The notes beneath the pieces were generated by a model, which saw only the letters and a program-made list of their open reading frames with translations, was not told the DNA's origin and did not search any database. The position numbers were made by a program, and so were the translations under genes. From Acidimicrobiaceae bacterium (GTDB lineage: Bacteria; Actinomycetota; Acidimicrobiia; Acidimicrobiales; Palsa-688), in NCBI GenBank assembly GCA_027334785.1, contig DAHWQF010000069.1, positions 3,763-11,053 on the forward strand: 7,291 bases of DNA, in the 5' to 3' direction. Each line of letters starts with the position of its first letter. Positions within the stretch are counted from its first letter, which is position 1. Below, in pieces: positions 1-5,401 of the stretch.

Positions 1-101
1 CCGTTGGGCCCGACGACCACGGTGACCCCGGGCTCGAACTCGAGGGTGGAAACCTCGGCAAAGGACTTGAAGCCCTTCAGCGTCAATGACTTGAGGAACA
101 C
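1..101 (-). CDS. smc: Chromosome segregation ATPase SMC, N-terminal fragment
   Basis: The first 33 codons of SMC, cut off by the window edge. SMC forms the ring-shaped ATPase that, with ScpA and ScpB, compacts and segregates the chromosome. The fragment reads VFLKSLTLKGFKSF and continues to VTVVVGPN, followed by the first two bases of a Gly codon. This is the canonical SMC N-terminus running into the Walker A loop (GPNGxGKS), which is cut after GPN. The GTG at 99-101 is the only plausible start: the frame stays open upstream but has no ATG, GTG or TTG nearby. The 15 bases before it contain no purine-rich Shine-Dalgarno sequence. A short ORF with a good site ends two bases upstream, so initiation may be coupled to it. 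The two genes upstream (DJ-1-like and coiled-coil) separate smc from mutM. Confidence 0.93.
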   Translation of the reverse strand, partial: MFLKSLTLKGFKSFAEVSTLEFEPGVTVVVGPN

Positions 102-103
102 GC

Positions 104-148
104 TTAGTAAGGGGAAACTCGCCGGGTAAACAGATGGGAGCGGCGCAT
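104..148 (-). CDS. Possible 14-codon leader ORF coupled to smc
   Basis: ATG at 146-148 opens a 14-codon frame (MRRSHLFTRRVSPY) ending in TAA at 104-106, two bases before the smc GTG. Its ATG is preceded by GGAGGG (159-164 on the plus strand as CCCTCC) with a 10-base spacer, the best ribosome site in the mutM-to-smc region. The smc GTG has none. A terminating ribosome could therefore re-initiate at smc. A 5-bp inverted repeat (171-175 with 184-188) lies just upstream of the site. No homology is recognised and the peptide itself may have no role. That the ORF is translated is an inference from the signal and geometry. Confidence 0.35.
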   Translation of the reverse strand: MRRSHLFTRRVSPY

Positions 149-230
149 GCCTGCCTTTCCCTCCTCGAACCGCAGGCCCACAGCTGCGTCTTGTACTAAC
201 AAAAGCAATGCGTCGCTCCCGTCTTGTCCA

Positions 231-262
231 GCTAGCCAGTTGCCCTTGGTAGCCAAGCTAGC
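231..262. repeat. Nested inverted repeats downstream of the DJ-1-like gene
   Basis: GCTAGC occurs at 231-236 and again at 257-262. Between them CTTGG (245-249) is complementary to CCAAG (253-257), which overlaps the second GCTAGC by one base. The transcript could fold here after the stronger hairpin at 276-297. There is no U-tract and the function is unknown. Confidence 0.3.
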
Positions 263-275
263 GGGGCGGCGGCCT

Positions 276-297
276 CCGGCCAAGGAACCTTGGCCGG
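276..297 (-). terminator. Terminator-like hairpin after the DJ-1-like gene
   Basis: Perfect inverted repeat: CCGGCCAAGG (276-285), AA, CCTTGGCCGG (288-297). It begins 19 bases after the stop codon of the DJ-1-like gene, where a terminator would be expected. No T-run follows on the minus strand. It could therefore be a U-tract-less actinobacterial hairpin, an RNA-stabilising 3' structure, or a palindromic protein site. If it terminates, smc needs a promoter between about 150 and 275; I could not identify a convincing one. Confidence 0.45.
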
Positions 298-316
298 CCG
301 GGTGCGCCGTCCGAGC

Positions 317-988
317 TCAGGAGGCTGGTTGCGCGACCGCACCCCTCTGAGCCTCGTCGAGCGGTCCCGACGCAGCCCAAGGGTACTCCAAGCCATCGGC
401 GACGACACCGGCCAAGCTCTCGCCAAAGTACCTGGAGACCAGCCAGAGGGCGAGGTCCATGCCACTGGTGACGCCCCCGCTCGTGACGACTGGCCCCTCG
501 TCCACGACCCGCTGCGAGACGACTTCCACGCCGAGCATGGCGAGGTCGGCCTGGGCGTCGTGATGGGTCGTCGCCCGGTGTGACTGCAGCACGCCGGCGT
601 GCGCGAGCAGCATCGCGCCGGTACAGACGCCGGCGACTACCGACCCGGCGGTCGCTGACTCGGAGAGGAGCCTCGGCCAGTCCCCGCGCTTCACTTCGGC
701 CCATGCGCCGACATCGGCCCGCGCCACCCAGCCACCACCCGGCACGACCACGACCCCCGCCGCGCCAGGCACGAACTCGCAGTCCGGTTGGAAAACCAGC
801 CCGAACGCCCCTCTCACCGGCCCGGTCCCCGCACGGCCGCACAGGCGCACCCCCAGACCAGCCCCAAGGGCTTCAGCTCGCCTCAGGACCTCGAAGGGGC
901 CCACCACGTCGAGCTCGTCGACGCCCTCGAACAAGATGATGTCGAAGGTCACTTTGACCGGTGCGCCGCAAGGCTTTCCTGCTGTCAC
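317..988 (-). CDS. DJ-1/PfpI family protein (isonitrile hydratase-like glutamine amidotransferase fold)
   Basis: A 223-residue protein of the DJ-1/PfpI superfamily, closest in pattern to the isonitrile hydratase/PfpI_2 branch and to the N-terminal domain of AraC-type GATase regulators. Visible landmarks are the first strand FDIILFEGVDELDVVGP (about 15-31), VVVPGG (80-85), the nucleophile elbow AGVCTGAMLL with C122, RATTHH (138-143), and the closing TSGGVTSGMDLAL motif (169-181). There is no C-terminal helix-turn-helix domain, so it is a stand-alone enzyme-like protein. The GTG at 986-988 is used, with a weak TAGG upstream; a second GTG at 950-952 would remove 12 residues and still keep the first strand. 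It starts 31 bases after the coiled-coil gene, so the two are probably co-transcribed. The substrate cannot be read from the sequence. Hydratase, amidase, glyoxalase or chaperone-like roles are all known in the superfamily. Confidence 0.85.
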   Translation of the reverse strand: MTAGKPCGAPVKVTFDIILFEGVDELDVVGPFEVLRRAEALGAGLGVRLCGRAGTGPVRGAFGLVFQPDCEFVPGAAGVVVVPGGGWVARADVGAWAEVKRGDWPRLLSESATAGSVVAGVCTGAMLLAHAGVLQSHRATTHHDAQADLAMLGVEVVSQRVVDEGPVVTSGGVTSGMDLALWLVSRYFGESLAGVVADGLEYPWAASGPLDEAQRGAVAQPAS

Positions 989-1019
989 AATGCGGCCTAA
1001 AACCTACCAGAAGCCAAGC

Positions 1020-1787
1020 TCAGCCACCGTTTAAGGCCACGCCCGAGCGGTCGAGCGCGCCAGCCAGCGCCTCCACCTCGGCCGAGAGGCGGGTCAAGGT
1101 CCGGCCCAAGATCTCCGCCACCTGGTCGGAAGCGTCGCCTTGCATGCGCAGCATTCGCGTCATCTCCACGAGGTCACGCTGGAGCGCCTTCACTTGGGAG
1201 CCCATCTGGTCGAAGTCAGCGCGCAAGGCCACCAACTGCTCGCGCGTGGAGCGGGACTCGTCCACGACCGAGGCCGTGAGCGCCTCTCTCACACCACGTG
1301 CCTCGCCAGCCACGGACGCCACGACAGCCTCACGGGCCCCACGGGCCTCGTCGGCCAGGCAGACCCGCACGGCCGAGGTCTCGTCGGTCACCGACGCAGT
1401 CAGGGCTTCACGCAGGCCTCTCACCTCGTCGGCCAGGGAGGCAGTCAGGGCTTCACGCAGCCCCCGGGCCTCGCCGGCCAGGGAGGCTAGGACGGCCTCG
1501 CGGAGCCCACGGGCCTCGTCAGCGAGGGAGACCCGCACGGCCGAGGTCTCGTCGGTCACCGAGGCGGTCAAGGCTTCACGCAGGCCTCTCACCTCGTCGG
1601 CCATCGAGGCAGTGAGCGCTTCGCGCAGCCCCCGGGCCTCGTCGGTGAGCGAAGCTCGGACGGCCCTGGTCTCATGTATGACCGATTGCCGGATGGCCTT
1701 CGCCTCGTCGATCACGACATGGACATAAGGCAGCGCTAGCCGGTCGAGTTCCTGGCGCAGAGATCGCGAGAGAGGGTTCACGGCCAT
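1020..1787 (-). CDS. Repetitive coiled-coil (11/15-residue repeat) protein of unknown function
   Basis: I do not recognise this 255-residue protein. Its frame contains a nearly unbroken helical array at about residues 27-186. Units are 11 residues (such as DETSAVRVSLA) or 15 residues (such as DEVRGLREALTASVT), in the order 11-11-15-15-11-15-15-15-11-15-15-11. Each unit starts with an acidic pair or GE, and hydrophobic residues fall 3-4-4 or 3-4-4-4 apart. A further helical region (about 187-245) follows. There is no signal peptide or membrane segment. The ATG at 1785-1787 (MAVNPLSRSL) is preferred. The frame is open to a GTG at 1886, but that extension is Pro/Gly-rich and unlike the rest; neither start has a clear ribosome site. 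It lies between mutM and the DJ-1-like gene. Such repeats occur in right-handed coiled coils and in lipid-surface-binding amphipathic helices; the role here is open. Confidence 0.8.
   Translation of the reverse strand: MAVNPLSRSLRQELDRLALPYVHVVIDEAKAIRQSVIHETRAVRASLTDEARGLREALTASMADEVRGLREALTASVTDETSAVRVSLADEARGLREAVLASLAGEARGLREALTASLADEVRGLREALTASVTDETSAVRVCLADEARGAREAVVASVAGEARGVREALTASVVDESRSTREQLVALRADFDQMGSQVKALQRDLVEMTRMLRMQGDASDQVAEILGRTLTRLSAEVEALAGALDRSGVALNGG
1263..1598 (-). repeat. 168-nt tandem duplication (2 copies) inside the coiled-coil gene
   Basis: Copy one spans 1431-1598 and copy two 1263-1430. The period is fixed by GACCCGCACGGCCGAGGTC, found at 1530 and again at 1362. 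Each copy encodes a 56-residue block (15+11+15+15). The two blocks are identical at 49 of 56 residues, and six of the seven differences are among L, V and A; the other is S/C. Flanking single units (DEARGLREALTASMA upstream) show the array grew from smaller repeats. Confidence 0.9.
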
Positions 1788-1933
1788 AGAGCGTAACGAT
1801 GTGCCGGGACCCGGTTGGGCCAGGAGGTCATTGCTACATACTTCGGGGGGGAGGCCAACCTCCGGCACATCTCGCGCTTCTGGCACCGGGCTGGCGCGCT
1901 ACCCCCGCGTCCAAGAGCCGTCGGCCGTGCTGT

Positions 1934-2830
1934 TCAACGCTGGCAACGCCGGCACAAGTAGGCGCTTTTCGCCCCGATCGTCGCCCGCTCGATGGGCCGG
2001 CCACAACTCAGGCAGGGCTGTCCGGCCCGCCCGTAGACCTTGTGCTCGAACTGGTAGCTACCGGCTTCGCCGAGCACATCTCGGTAACGCTGGTCCGAGA
2101 GGGTGGAACCACCGGCCGCGATGGCATTGGTCAGCACGCTGTGCGTAGCCGCAGCCAGCCGGCGAAGCTCCGCCGGGCGCAGGCCGCCGGCGGGCCGGTC
2201 GGGCCGGAGACGGGCTACGAAGCAAATCTCGTCGGCGTAAATGTTGCCCACGCCGGCCAGGACCCGCTGGTCTACCAGGAGAGCTTTCAGCGGTGCCCGC
2301 CGCCCGGCGAGCGCCGCCCCGAGATGGGCGGGGCCCACGTCCAAGGCGTCCGGGCCAAGCCCCGCCAGCTCCGCAGGCAGGGCCATCGCTTGCGCCTCGG
2401 CGGCCATCGAAGCGACATCCTCTCCATGGGGCGGGCGAGCGCCGCCGGCAGAATTGGGAGCGCTGCCCGTCCAGGCGAGGAAGAACTCGCCAAAGGTCCG
2501 GGGGTCGACGAAGCGGAGGTCGCCAGCGCCCGAGAAGCGCAAGACGGCATGAGTGTGAAGCAGGAGGGGTTCGCTCGGCTTGGCTGCGAGGAGCTGGCCG
2601 CTCATGCGCAAGTGCGCTACGAGCACCTGCCCGTCGTCCCACCCGAGCAGGAGGTACTTCCCATGGCGACCGACCGAGCAGAGAGTGCGGCCGCGCAGCG
2701 CGCCGAGCAGGCCGGGATCGTGACGCCGGACGGTCCGGGGGCCGAACACCGAGAGCTGCAGCAGCTTGCGCCCGAGGTAGTGGCGCGAAACACCCCGCCT
2801 CACCGTCTCGACCTCGGGCAGCTCGGGCAC
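1934..2830 (-). CDS. mutM: Formamidopyrimidine-DNA glycosylase (Fpg/MutM)
   Basis: Bifunctional base-excision repair enzyme that removes 8-oxoguanine and formamidopyrimidines and nicks the abasic strand. The start is GTG at 2828-2830 because it gives VPELPEVETVRRG: after removal of Met, Pro2 is the catalytic amine and Glu3 follows. Other landmarks are K58 (GRHGKYLL), the lesion-gap filling residues M76, R111 and F113 (HLRMSG, DPRTFG), the helix-two-turn-helix GVGNIYADE with N196, and a C-terminal zinc finger C273/C276/C293/C296. The protein has 298 residues, somewhat long because of an Ala/Gly/Pro-rich insertion at about 121-152. In the zinc-finger hairpin the usual Arg (E. coli R258) appears to be Lys288. 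The frame stays open upstream inside rnc, but that part is not MutM. It begins 20 bases after the rnc stop with no clear Shine-Dalgarno sequence, suggesting coupled translation. Confidence 0.97.
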   Translation of the reverse strand: MPELPEVETVRRGVSRHYLGRKLLQLSVFGPRTVRRHDPGLLGALRGRTLCSVGRHGKYLLLGWDDGQVLVAHLRMSGQLLAAKPSEPLLLHTHAVLRFSGAGDLRFVDPRTFGEFFLAWTGSAPNSAGGARPPHGEDVASMAAEAQAMALPAELAGLGPDALDVGPAHLGAALAGRRAPLKALLVDQRVLAGVGNIYADEICFVARLRPDRPAGGLRPAELRRLAAATHSVLTNAIAAGGSTLSDQRYRDVLGEAGSYQFEHKVYGRAGQPCLSCGRPIERATIGAKSAYLCRRCQR

Positions 2831-2850
2831 GTCTGAGAAGGCGCAGGGGA

Positions 2851-3660
2851 CTAGCCGGTGCCCACGGGGCGCACACTGTTCTCGTCGCCTTTGAGAGCCG
2901 ACCACGCGGAGCGCGCCGCCATCTGTTCCGCCTGCTTCTTCGAACGTCCCTGGCCTTTGCCCCGAGAGCACCCAGCCACCAAGACTTCGGCCTCGAAGAC
3001 CTTGGCGTGGTCCGGCCCGTGCTCGGTGACGCGGTAAGAGGGGGGCTCGTCGAAGTCCCTGGCGCACAGCTCCTGGAGCCTCGTCTTGTAATCGTCCACA
3101 CCCGGGCCCTTGGCCGCGGCGTGAAGGCGGTCCGCGACCAGGCGCAGGACCACCTCCTCGGCCAGCTCGTAGCCGCCGTCTAGGTATATGGCCCCGATCA
3201 CGGCCTCCATGCTGTCGGCCAAGATCGATGCCTTGGACCTGCCGCCTGAAGCGTCCTCGCCCTTCCCGAGCAGCAGCGCGCTCCCAAGATCAACCTCAAG
3301 CGCCACGCTCGCCAGTGAAGCCGCATTGACCACCGCCGCCCTCGCCTTGGCGAGCTCACCCTCGGGGAGCTCCGGGTAACACCGAAAGAGGTAATCGGTT
3401 GTGATCAGCCCAAGTACGGCATCTCCAAGGAACTCGAGCCGCTCGTTGGGCTCCTGGGCGGCGTGTTCGGCGCACCAAGAGCGGTGCGCCATGGCCTGCT
3501 CGAGCAGGCCATGGTCCCGGACCTGCCAACCGAGGCGCGAGGCCAGGGCGGCGCGCTCACCCGCGCCCTCACTGCTCGGCCCACCTGGAAGACCCCCACC
3601 TGGAAGACCCCCACCTGGAAGACCCCCACCTGGAAGACCAAGGTCGGTTCCCAGCAGCAC
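2851..3660 (-). CDS. rnc: Ribonuclease III
   Basis: Double-strand-specific endoribonuclease that processes rRNA precursors and structured mRNAs. The catalytic domain (about 36-180) carries the signature NERLEFLGD at 72-80, giving metal ligands E76 and D80, and the second pair D149 and E152 in DSMEAVIGAIYLDGG. A dsRNA-binding domain follows (about 190-258, ending GRSKKQAEQMAA). The GTG at 3658-3660 is preceded by AGGG and lies 21 bases after the acpP stop. No later Met, Val or Leu start precedes the conserved fold without losing the first helix. Residues 8-27 are four GLPGG pentapeptides encoded by a 15-nt minisatellite, so the N-terminal tail is longer than usual and probably disordered. It sits in a tight run between acpP and mutM, an arrangement common in actinobacteria. 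Confidence 0.97.
   Translation of the reverse strand: MLLGTDLGLPGGGLPGGGLPGGGLPGGPSSEGAGERAALASRLGWQVRDHGLLEQAMAHRSWCAEHAAQEPNERLEFLGDAVLGLITTDYLFRCYPELPEGELAKARAAVVNAASLASVALEVDLGSALLLGKGEDASGGRSKASILADSMEAVIGAIYLDGGYELAEEVVLRLVADRLHAAAKGPGVDDYKTRLQELCARDFDEPPSYRVTEHGPDHAKVFEAEVLVAGCSRGKGQGRSKKQAEQMAARSAWSALKGDENSVRPVGTG
3581..3640 (-). repeat. 15-nt minisatellite, four copies, within the rnc 5' end
   Basis: CCACCTGGAAGACCC (plus strand) is repeated head to tail at 3581-3595, 3596-3610 and 3611-3625; the fourth copy, 3626-3640, differs only in its last base. It is in frame and encodes GLPGG four times near the RNase III N-terminus. Near-identical third codon positions indicate a recent expansion by slippage. 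Confidence 0.95.
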
Positions 3661-3681
3661 CGCCGCCCTAGTACCTGCGCC

Positions 3682-3978
3682 TCAACGGGCGCTCCCCAGC
3701 CGGGCCACGACGTAGTCGACGGCGTCGCGCACGGTCTTCAAGTCCTCCAAGTCCTCGTCCTCGACCCTGAAGCCGGCGAACCGAGCGCCCAGGTCCTTCT
3801 CCAGCGATTCCACCAGCTCGATCAGCGCCAACGAATCCGCGCCCAAGTCGTCGAACGACGCTCCCTCTGCAATGCTCTCCGGGCTCACCTCCAAGATGTC
3901 GGCAAGCGCACCCTGCACCAGTTGGAGGACTTCTTCTCGCCCAGGCATATCTTGTTGAAGTCCGGTTTCCGAGGCCAT
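3682..3978 (-). CDS. acpP: Acyl carrier protein
   Basis: Carries growing acyl chains on 4'-phosphopantetheine for fatty acid synthesis, in the cytoplasm. The attachment motif is GADSLALIELV, with S49 as the modified serine. It is preceded by the acidic helix-loop LEVSPESIAEGASFDDLG and followed by the acidic EDEDLEDLKTV segment, as in the family. From the ATG at 3976-3978 it has 98 residues, longer than the usual 75-85 because of about 12 extra N-terminal residues. The ATG at 3946-3948 would give 88 residues, and a GTG at 3997-3999 would add seven. None has a clear ribosome site, so the start is uncertain. It lies 116 bases after plsX and 21 before rnc. PlsX uses acyl-ACP as substrate, so the adjacency is functional. 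Confidence 0.95.
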   Translation of the reverse strand: MASETGLQQDMPGREEVLQLVQGALADILEVSPESIAEGASFDDLGADSLALIELVESLEKDLGARFAGFRVEDEDLEDLKTVRDAVDYVVARLGSAR

Positions 3979-4094
3979 AAGCCAAGGTACCACGGGCACT
4001 TGACCAGGCTTATCCCTGCCGGCCAGAGGTCTGCCGGCCCTGGATGGCCCGCCCGGCTCTCGCTCCGCTGCGCTCCGCCGGCCGCCAACGCGCG

Positions 4095-5123
4095 CTACGC
4101 TCCGTGGCCCCCTGGCTTGTAGGCGATGGCCGCTTCGACCCGCTGGACGAGCTTCTCAGTGGCGGCGTGGTGGGCAACCTTGATCGCATTGACGATCGCC
4201 CGGGCACTCGAGGACCCATGGCTTATCACGCAAACCCCGTTGACGCCGAGCAGGACCGCTCCCCCCGTGGTCTCCGGGTCGACCTCACCTGCCATGGGCA
4301 AGAGGGCGGGCATGATGGTTTTGGCTGCTTCCTTTACCTCCACGCTGGCATTGAGCGCCTGGAGGATGGCGTGGACGACCCAATTGACTCCGCCCTCCAG
4401 GGTCTTTAGGACCACGTTGCCCGTGTACCCGTCGGTGACCACCACGTCGACGCGGTCGCTCATGACGTCGCGGCCCTCGACGTTGCCGATGAAGTTCACC
4501 TGGGGACCAGCGGCGCCCGCGCCCAAGCGGGCGTGGGCTTCCTTCACAAGAGCGTTGCCCTTGGTGGCTTCCTCGCCGATGGAGAGCAGGCCTACCCGGG
4601 GGGACTCCATGCCGTAACGCTCGACCGCAAGCGCGTGGCCCATCTGGGCGAACTGCACGAGCATCGCCGGCGTGCAGTCGACGTTGGCACCTGCGTCTAT
4701 CAGGATCGTTGGCGTCGAGCCGGGCACCGGGATCGGCGTGGCGATGGCGGGCCGCGACACCCCCGGCAGCCTCCCCATCCGGAGCACCTCGGTCGCCATC
4801 GCAGCGCCCGTGTTACCGGCGCTCACCATGGCGCAGGCCCGACCGTCGTGCACCGCCTCGGCGCAACGCACGAGCGAAGAGTCGCGCTTTTGACGCACAG
4901 CTCGCCCCGGGTCTTCGTCCATGGCCACGGTCTCGGTGGCCGCCAGGTACTCGACCCCGGGGCAGGGGCCCAGGCTGTCCAGGTATGAGGGTTCCCCGAC
5001 CAGCAGCACGCGCACACCTAGAGACTTCGCCGCTTCAAACGCGCCCGCCACGATCTCGTCCGGCGCCCGGTCGCCGCCCATCGCGTCGACGGCCACGGGC
5101 AGGCCGTCGTCATCTAGACACAT
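4095..5123 (-). CDS. plsX: Phosphate acyltransferase PlsX
   Basis: Converts acyl-ACP and phosphate to acyl-phosphate, the donor used by PlsY to start phosphatidic acid synthesis; it acts peripherally at the membrane. The 342-residue protein is full length for the family. Motifs are VDAMGGD (12-18), MVSAGNTGAAMA (99-110), IDAGANVDC (142-150), NVEGRD (214-219), DGYTGNVVLK (231-240) and ISHGSS (300-305). The ATG at 5121-5123 is well supported: AAAGGAG lies at 5135-5141 with an 11-base spacer. It starts 25 bases after the rpmF stop, giving the classic yceD-rpmF-plsX order that links ribosome and phospholipid synthesis. It ends 116 bases before acpP, the longest spacer inside this operon. Confidence 0.97.
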   Translation of the reverse strand: MCLDDDGLPVAVDAMGGDRAPDEIVAGAFEAAKSLGVRVLLVGEPSYLDSLGPCPGVEYLAATETVAMDEDPGRAVRQKRDSSLVRCAEAVHDGRACAMVSAGNTGAAMATEVLRMGRLPGVSRPAIATPIPVPGSTPTILIDAGANVDCTPAMLVQFAQMGHALAVERYGMESPRVGLLSIGEEATKGNALVKEAHARLGAGAAGPQVNFIGNVEGRDVMSDRVDVVVTDGYTGNVVLKTLEGGVNWVVHAILQALNASVEVKEAAKTIMPALLPMAGEVDPETTGGAVLLGVNGVCVISHGSSSARAIVNAIKVAHHAATEKLVQRVEAAIAYKPGGHGA

Positions 5124-5148
5124 GTTTGGCCGCGCTCCTTTGCGACTG

Positions 5149-5328
5149 TCAGCCTACGTCGAGCGCTTGGCGGCCCTTGTACCACCCGCAGTTGGGGCAC
5201 ACGGCATGAGGCACCTTGGCCTGGCGGCACTGAGGGCAGATACTGCGGGCGGGAGTGCGCAGCACCCATGCGTTGGCACGCCGGCTACGGGACTTGGACT
5301 TCGAGGTCTTCTTCTTGGGTACGGCCAC
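5149..5328 (-). CDS. rpmF: 50S ribosomal protein L32
   Basis: A 59-residue ribosomal large-subunit protein. It begins MAVPKKKTSKSKSRSRRANAW, the typical basic L32 start, and contains a zinc ribbon C31-P-Q-C34 and C44-P-N-C47 followed by GWYKGRQAL. All four cysteines are present, so this is the zinc-binding (C+) form. The start is GTG at 5326-5328, which gives the conserved MAVPK start. No Shine-Dalgarno sequence precedes it; the upstream bases are TAACATAACTGCCCC. It follows yceD by 69 bases containing a 16-nt triple repeat and a possible coupling ORF, and precedes plsX by 25 bases. Confidence 0.96.
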   Translation of the reverse strand: MAVPKKKTSKSKSRSRRANAWVLRTPARSICPQCRQAKVPHAVCPNCGWYKGRQALDVG

Positions 5329-5335
5329 GGGGCAG

Positions 5336-5401
5336 TTATGTTACCGTGTTCGCCGGCCCGCCTGGTCGCCGGCCCGCCCGGTCCCGGCCCGCTTGGCTCA
5401 C
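5336..5401 (-). CDS. Possible 21-codon bridging ORF between yceD and rpmF
   Basis: A GTG at 5399-5401 overlaps the yceD TGA as GTGA and opens 21 codons ending in TAA at 5336-5338, seven bases before the rpmF GTG. The peptide is rich in Gly, Arg and Pro (VSQAGRDRAGRRPGGPANTVT) because it runs through the 16-nt repeats. Re-initiation through this frame could deliver ribosomes to rpmF, which has no ribosome site of its own. A 21-codon open frame can arise by chance in GC-rich DNA. This is offered for its geometry only. Confidence 0.22.
   Translation of the reverse strand: MSQAGRDRAGRRPGGPANTVT
5350..5396. repeat. 16-nt tandem repeat (3 degenerate copies) upstream of rpmF
   Basis: Plus strand copies are TCGCCGGCCCGCCTGG (5350-5365), TCGCCGGCCCGCCCGG (5366-5381) and TCCCGGCCCGCTTGG (5382-5396, one base shorter). 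They fill most of the spacer between yceD and rpmF. In the transcript they form a very GC-rich tract containing GCCGGC palindromes. The role is unknown: it could be structure, a spacer expansion, or part of a coupling frame. Confidence 0.8.

Noticed and set aside
276..297. Phage or element attachment site at the perfect palindrome
   Set aside because: No integrase, tRNA end or duplicated copy in the window; position after a stop codon fits a 3' hairpin better.
961..1728. Long plus-strand open frame (255 codons) opposite the coiled-coil gene
   Set aside because: It is the antisense shadow of the repeat: Ser/Arg/Ala low complexity with no fold, while the minus-strand frame shows phased helical repeats.
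1788..1933. Promoter or terminator between mutM and the coiled-coil gene
   Set aside because: Only short palindromes are visible (CCGGGACCCGG at 1803-1813, GGAGG/CCTCC at 1850-1863) and no acceptable -35/-10 pair; not called.
2831..3067. 79-residue N-terminal extension of the mutM frame
   Set aside because: It lies wholly within rnc coding sequence in another frame; MutM must start at the residue before Pro-Glu-Leu-Pro-Glu for catalysis.
1799..3183. Long plus-strand open frames opposite mutM and rnc
   Set aside because: High GC leaves antisense frames open; the minus strand encodes unmistakable MutM and RNase III here.
3581..3640. CRISPR-like repeat array
   Set aside because: The 15-nt units are contiguous without spacers and in frame in rnc; it is a coding minisatellite.
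4058..4104. GCTCCGCTGCGCTCCG-type short repeats between plsX and acpP
   Set aside because: Very short, GC-rich direct repeats of a kind common in high-GC spacers, with no clear stem or partner site.
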